From an uncultured Desulfuromusa sp. (GTDB lineage Bacteria > Desulfobacterota > Desulfuromonadia > Desulfuromonadales > Geopsychrobacteraceae), in assembly GCF_963675815.1 (NCBI RefSeq), contig NZ_OY776574.1, forward strand, positions 1,916,001-1,980,000: DNA of 64,000 nucleotides, in the 5' to 3' direction. How positions within the stretch are numbered: the stretch's first letter is position 1; each line of letters begins with the position of its first letter. The position numbers and the translations under genes were made by a program. The notes beneath the pieces are model-generated. The model had not been told where the DNA came from and did not search any database. It saw only the letters and a program-made list of their open reading frames with translations. Of this stretch, positions 60,477 through 64,000 are shown piece by piece.

Positions 60477-61289
60477 TTAAAAGTGGTCAGTGGCCTTATC
60501 TTGATGGCAGGCAAGACATTCCATTTTACCGCGTGTATTCTGCATATCACTGACTTTACCGTGGCAACTACGGCAGTTTTGAACCGATTCAGGCAGCGGA
60601 TAGGCAGCAACAAATTCGCCATTAAAATCCCGGTTCAATGCTGTCACCAGATATCTGGCGACAGAGGCATCGACCAGTGCACAGCGTTCTTTCCGTTCTT
60701 CAGCAAAAGCCTGGTATCCGGATTCCTTGCACCAGTTGGTCACCGAAGCATGGCATAACGGTGAGTTAGCGATGGTGCGAACGATTTCGACATCAGGGAA
60801 CCGGCGTTGGGCAGGAAAATGGTCGGGCAGTTTTTCATAGGTGTAATAAGCATAAATATCATTAACCACCGCATTAGGATTCTCTGCGATCAAGGTTGCT
60901 ACCATCGCGGCACCATTCAGCGCCCCACACAATGTGGCCCAGCCCAGTACACCGCCGAGTCCGTACAAAGAAGCCATCGAAGGAAATGCATGATAGGGGC
61001 CACCAATTTCCTCACGCAAGGTATCTACAACTGCAGCTGTCACACCGTACATGCACTCACCGGCCCAATAGTTGTGGTATGCACGCTGAGCGACCTCGTC
61101 TGGATCCAGCTCTGCATAAGGCCAACGGACACGCATGGCATGTCCTTCATGAATCTGTGCCGGGCCGTAATAGGGAGACTCCGGAATTTCGTTAGTCGCC
61201 TCCTCTTTGGCAGCAAGCACATTTGAAGCGTTTATGCTGAAGGCTCCAGTTGTTAACCCCAATACTTTAATCGCGGTCCGTCTGTCCAT
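60477..61289 (-). CDS. Split-Soret cytochrome c (C_GCAxxG_C_C family)
   Basis: This exported 270-residue protein has a twin-arginine-type signal (MDRRTAIKVLGLTTGAFS). The body has RVRWPYAELDPDEVAQRAY, AGECMYGVTAAVVDTL, GWATLCGALNGAAM and LCHASVTNWCKESG, the conserved-Cys pattern that suggests an iron-sulfur cluster. Two c-type heme motifs follow near the C-terminus: CRSCH and CLACH. This combination matches split-Soret cytochrome c of Desulfovibrio, a diheme periplasmic protein of uncertain physiological role. Tat export would suit a protein folding with a metal cluster. The gene stands alone, with its promoter region at 61290-61420. Confidence 0.88.
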   Translation of the reverse strand: MDRRTAIKVLGLTTGAFSINASNVLAAKEEATNEIPESPYYGPAQIHEGHAMRVRWPYAELDPDEVAQRAYHNYWAGECMYGVTAAVVDTLREEIGGPYHAFPSMASLYGLGGVLGWATLCGALNGAAMVATLIAENPNAVVNDIYAYYTYEKLPDHFPAQRRFPDVEIVRTIANSPLCHASVTNWCKESGYQAFAEERKERCALVDASVARYLVTALNRDFNGEFVAAYPLPESVQNCRSCHGKVSDMQNTRGKMECLACHQDKATDHF

Positions 61290-61588
61290 ACCTTTCTCCT
61301 CTCTTTAATGTGACTCTTTCAATGACATAACCTTTCACGAAATAATTAACATATGTATACAAGGAGGTTATTGAAAAATCCAATAGATAATATCGATAAA
61401 AACGAATCATCGGATAAAAGGAGTAAATAGGTGATTGCTTTTGTCGAGAATTAGGGAGATTAACCTGAGTGATTGGTAACGACTGAATCAATAAGTCATT
61501 CTACAGCAGGTTCTGGAGGAAGGCTTCATGTTGGTTCAAAGGGAAAGCGACAAATTATGACTGATAGCTTTTTTATTATGCTTACTAT
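61290..61588. other. Gap between the MFS and split-Soret genes
   Basis: These 299 bases hold the upstream region of the split-Soret gene (minus strand) and the 3' trailer of the MFS gene. GAGGAGAAAGG provides the ribosome site of the cytochrome gene. I see no further gene, and no hairpin strong enough to call. Confidence 0.4.
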
Positions 61589-62812
61589 TTATTCCCGGCT
61601 TTCTTCCGGAGCTTCGTTACGAGCACCTTTACCTGAGTGTTGCAGGAATAACCAGACCACTGGCGGTAAAGTGAGACAAAAGGCGTAACAGAGGATCAGA
61701 AACGTCTGTTGAACTCCCAAATTATCGGCTATCCTGCCGATCAGTGGTCCTGTACAGATAAAGGCGAAGCGAAAACAGAGCGACTGCAGAGAAAGAATTC
61801 CGGCGCGGTTGGCCGAAGGGATCTCCTGTTGTGCATGATTCAGCAGCATCGGTCCGCGTAGCCCGCGCATACTGGTGAGCAAATAATAAAAGACAAAGCC
61901 CCAGAGCCCGCCATTCAAACCCAATCCCAGATAACCGGCAACAATCAATAGGCTGAACAGGATCACCATGCGACCGTCACCCAGTTTGAGATGGAAGCGA
62001 TGGCTGGCCAGGGCAAACAGGGCAACGCTCAGGTTGGCGATAGCCCAGATTGGCCCGAACCAGGTGACCGGGACGCCGCTATCCTGCATGTAGGGCTGAA
62101 TCAGCCAGACCGGATAGAAAGATGAGAGCCCAAGCACCAGATTGAGAAGGATGGTGTAGCGGAGTCGTTTGTTTTCCAAAAGGGCGTAACGGGTGGATTG
62201 CCATGCTTCTGACAGATGGCTGGCCGGCGCTTTTGTTGTTCGTTGCGGCTCAATCAGGGTTCTGGTCAGAAAAAAGATCAGGACCCAGACCGCTGTCTGG
62301 ATCAGGAACGGCAGCAGTGGAGTCATCGCGTAGAGGACTCCGGCAAACACCGCTCCGCTGGCTTCACCAATCTGTCCGGCGCCGTTCATTCGTCCCTGGT
62401 GGCTGGCATAGTGTTGCTCGTCGTCAGTTCCCTTGAGACTTTCGAACAGCAGAGCGCTATCCGATCCGCTGATGAAAGACATGGAGATACCGAGGATGAT
62501 TTCCGCGATCAGAACTCCGGTAAAGGAATCGGCGACGGTGTAGAGGCCCCAGCCGACTATGCCGAGCAGGGCCGCGTAATTCAGGGCCTTACGGTAGCCG
62601 ATCCGGTCGCTGATATAACCCGAAGGGTATTCCATGATCACCATGGCCACGGCGAAGATCCCCTGCAACAGCAGAATCTGAGTCAAACTCAACCCGATCT
62701 TGTCCTTCCAGAACAGGGTGATGATCGCCATCGGGAACAGGCTCATCTGCAGAAACGAGAAGGCGTATAGTTTTTTTATGTTTCTTTGCGGGGAGCTCAT
62801 GAACGGTCGCAT
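61589..62812 (-). CDS. Major facilitator superfamily transporter
   Basis: The 407-residue membrane protein has about twelve hydrophobic segments. The MFS signature between helices 2 and 3 is present as GYISDRIGYRKAL near residue 66 (G...DR.GYR...). It is probably a drug or metabolite efflux permease; substrate unknown. The ATG at 62812 shares its base with the stop of the upstream ABC gene (TGATG), so translation is coupled; ATG 62800 is an alternative start. The C-terminus ends with a charged tail (GARNEAPEESRE). Confidence 0.88.
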   Translation of the reverse strand: MRPFMSSPQRNIKKLYAFSFLQMSLFPMAIITLFWKDKIGLSLTQILLLQGIFAVAMVIMEYPSGYISDRIGYRKALNYAALLGIVGWGLYTVADSFTGVLIAEIILGISMSFISGSDSALLFESLKGTDDEQHYASHQGRMNGAGQIGEASGAVFAGVLYAMTPLLPFLIQTAVWVLIFFLTRTLIEPQRTTKAPASHLSEAWQSTRYALLENKRLRYTILLNLVLGLSSFYPVWLIQPYMQDSGVPVTWFGPIWAIANLSVALFALASHRFHLKLGDGRMVILFSLLIVAGYLGLGLNGGLWGFVFYYLLTSMRGLRGPMLLNHAQQEIPSANRAGILSLQSLCFRFAFICTGPLIGRIADNLGVQQTFLILCYAFCLTLPPVVWLFLQHSGKGARNEAPEESRE

Positions 62813-64000
62813 CACCTGTCAGGGGTTCGGGTTTGTTGAAGCATCTCTTCCGTTCGATCGCCGGTGGTGTGCTGATCACGGAACTGATTGGTGTACATGC
62901 GCTGGTAAGTGCCGCCACGAGCGAGAAGGGTTTTATGGGTGCCCTGCTCGATTACCCGACCTTTGTCGATGACGATGATCTGGTCGGCGTGGGCGATGGT
63001 TGAGAGGCGGTGGGCGATAACAAAGCTGGTTCGCCCCTTCATGAGCTGGTTAAGGGCTTTCTGGATCTCGATCTCGGTCCGTGTGTCGACCGAGCTGGTG
63101 GCTTCGTCAAGGATCAAAATAGCCGGATCGGCGAGAATTGCCCGGGCAATGGTGACGAGCTGGCGTTGTCCTTCGGAAAGGTTGCTGCCGCGCTCTGAAA
63201 GGAGCGTGTCGTATCCCTGTGGCAGGCGGCGGATAAAGCCGTCTGCATGAGCCAGACGTGCCGCTTCGAAGACCTCTTCGTCGCCGGCGTCGAGACGGCC
63301 ATAGCGGATGTTCTCCAGCACTGATTCGCTGAACAGAAATGACTGCTGCAGGACGACACCAAGCTGCCGTCGCAAGCTGTCGCGGGAGACGTTGCGGATG
63401 TCGTGGTCATCAATGCGGATTGTGCCATCCTGTTGTTCGTAAAAACGTGAGAGCAGGTTGACAAGGGTGGTTTTTCCGGCACCGGTGTGGCCAACCAGGG
63501 CAATACGTTCACCAGGACTTGCGTGGAGGCAGATATCTGTCAAAACGGGGGTGCCGGGAATATAGGAAAAGTGCAAGTGGTCGAACTCGACCTTTCCGGC
63601 GACGCGCGGAAGCTCTTTTCCCGTTGCTTCTTCCGGTTCGACGGGCGTGTCGAGAAGTTGAAAAATCCGTTCAGCACCGGCCAGGGCTGCCTGGACCTGG
63701 TTGTAGAGGTTGCCCAGTTGGCGAAGCGGCTCAGCGAAGCGTCGCGAGTAGGTGATAAAGGCGGCGATGGTGCCGATGGTCACCAGTCCCTTGATGGCCA
63801 GCCAGCCTCCGAGTCCGCAGAGCACAGCAATGTTCAGATTCGAGAGGATGCCCATCATCGGCATTATCAGCAGTGCCAGGGTCATTGCCTTGACGCCGAC
63901 TGTGCGAACCTCCTGATTGGCTGCATCAAAACGTTCCAGCACGGCTTTCTCCTGACCGAAGGCAAGAACGACGCGCTGACCGCTGTAGGTCTCTTCAAGC
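62812..64000 (-). CDS. ABC exporter with fused membrane and ATPase domains, N-terminal part outside window
   Basis: The frame is open from the right edge, so the gene starts beyond 64000; the last 396 residues are present. They include the final part of the type I exporter membrane domain (EETYSGQRVVLAFGQEKA, then two helices and FITYSRRFAEPLRQLGNLYNQ) and a full nucleotide-binding domain: Walker A GHTGAGKTTLVN, Q-loop LQQSF, signature LSEGQRQLVTIARAI, Walker B ILILDEATSSVD, H-loop IAHRLST. It resembles MsbA/LmrA-type half-exporters, which often occur as heterodimer pairs, so a partner gene is likely just beyond the edge. It is coupled to the MFS gene. Confidence 0.9.
   Translation of the reverse strand, partial: LEETYSGQRVVLAFGQEKAVLERFDAANQEVRTVGVKAMTLALLIMPMMGILSNLNIAVLCGLGGWLAIKGLVTIGTIAAFITYSRRFAEPLRQLGNLYNQVQAALAGAERIFQLLDTPVEPEEATGKELPRVAGKVEFDHLHFSYIPGTPVLTDICLHASPGERIALVGHTGAGKTTLVNLLSRFYEQQDGTIRIDDHDIRNVSRDSLRRQLGVVLQQSFLFSESVLENIRYGRLDAGDEEVFEAARLAHADGFIRRLPQGYDTLLSERGSNLSEGQRQLVTIARAILADPAILILDEATSSVDTRTEIEIQKALNQLMKGRTSFVIAHRLSTIAHADQIIVIDKGRVIEQGTHKTLLARGGTYQRMYTNQFRDQHTTGDRTEEMLQQTRTPDR

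Overview
The window looks like chromosome of a Gram-negative, anaerobic or facultative, motile deltaproteobacterium, most likely of the Desulfuromonas/Geobacter group. The basis is mid-range base composition, two sigma-54-type promoters, the hisZ-purA pair beside a tRNA cluster, a split-Soret cytochrome c, a PEP-CTERM protein, and dense two-component, chemotaxis and cyclic-di-GMP signalling. Genus is inference. No phage, insertion sequence or CRISPR array is visible.

Region by region: 1-9.8 kb (minus strand) holds a truncated universal stress protein, the branched-chain-type amino acid ABC transporter livKHMGF, proline dehydrogenase, P5C dehydrogenase and a sigma-54 activator. A strong -24/-12 element lies directly before the P5C dehydrogenase gene, so the block reads as an inducible proline uptake and catabolism unit. 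9.8-13.3 kb has two cytoplasmic Sel1-repeat proteins flanking cheV. 13.4-17.6 kb is a compact operon: YeeE/TsuA-type transporter, TusA-like carrier and a PAS3-GGDEF-EAL enzyme whose first two PAS domains are cysteine-rich. Initiator tRNA-Met follows. 18-30.3 kb is largely housekeeping: mnmH-pepA, a UPF0316 protein, a retropepsin-like/rimK/AstE-like trio, corA-mscS, hisZ and purA, then tRNA-Lys and tRNA-Glu.

30.5-31.8 kb is odd. The last 21 bases of tRNA-Glu, CCA included, recur exactly 197 bp downstream, after a short highly structured stretch. Next comes a PEP-CTERM gene with a sigma-54-like promoter, and two terminator hairpins here share a 20-mer. 32-44.7 kb is a signalling block: membrane kinase plus NarL-type regulator, cheW, a chemoreceptor with two apparently periplasmic CZB-like zinc-binding domains, and an operon of PstS-like binding protein, BarA-like hybrid kinase and REC-GGDEF-EAL protein.

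44.8-51 kb carries a TetR/CecR-like regulator divergent from a YbhGFSR-like export operon. 51.2-54 kb is a TAXI-TRAP transporter with fused membrane subunit. 54-61.3 kb holds a PAS kinase, YceI, a choice-of-anchor I lipoprotein, a PilZ protein and the split-Soret cytochrome. The right edge has an MFS transporter coupled by a TGATG overlap to an ABC exporter that runs off the window. Together two GGDEF-EAL proteins, one PilZ protein and rimK suggest that cyclic-di-GMP is a major output here.
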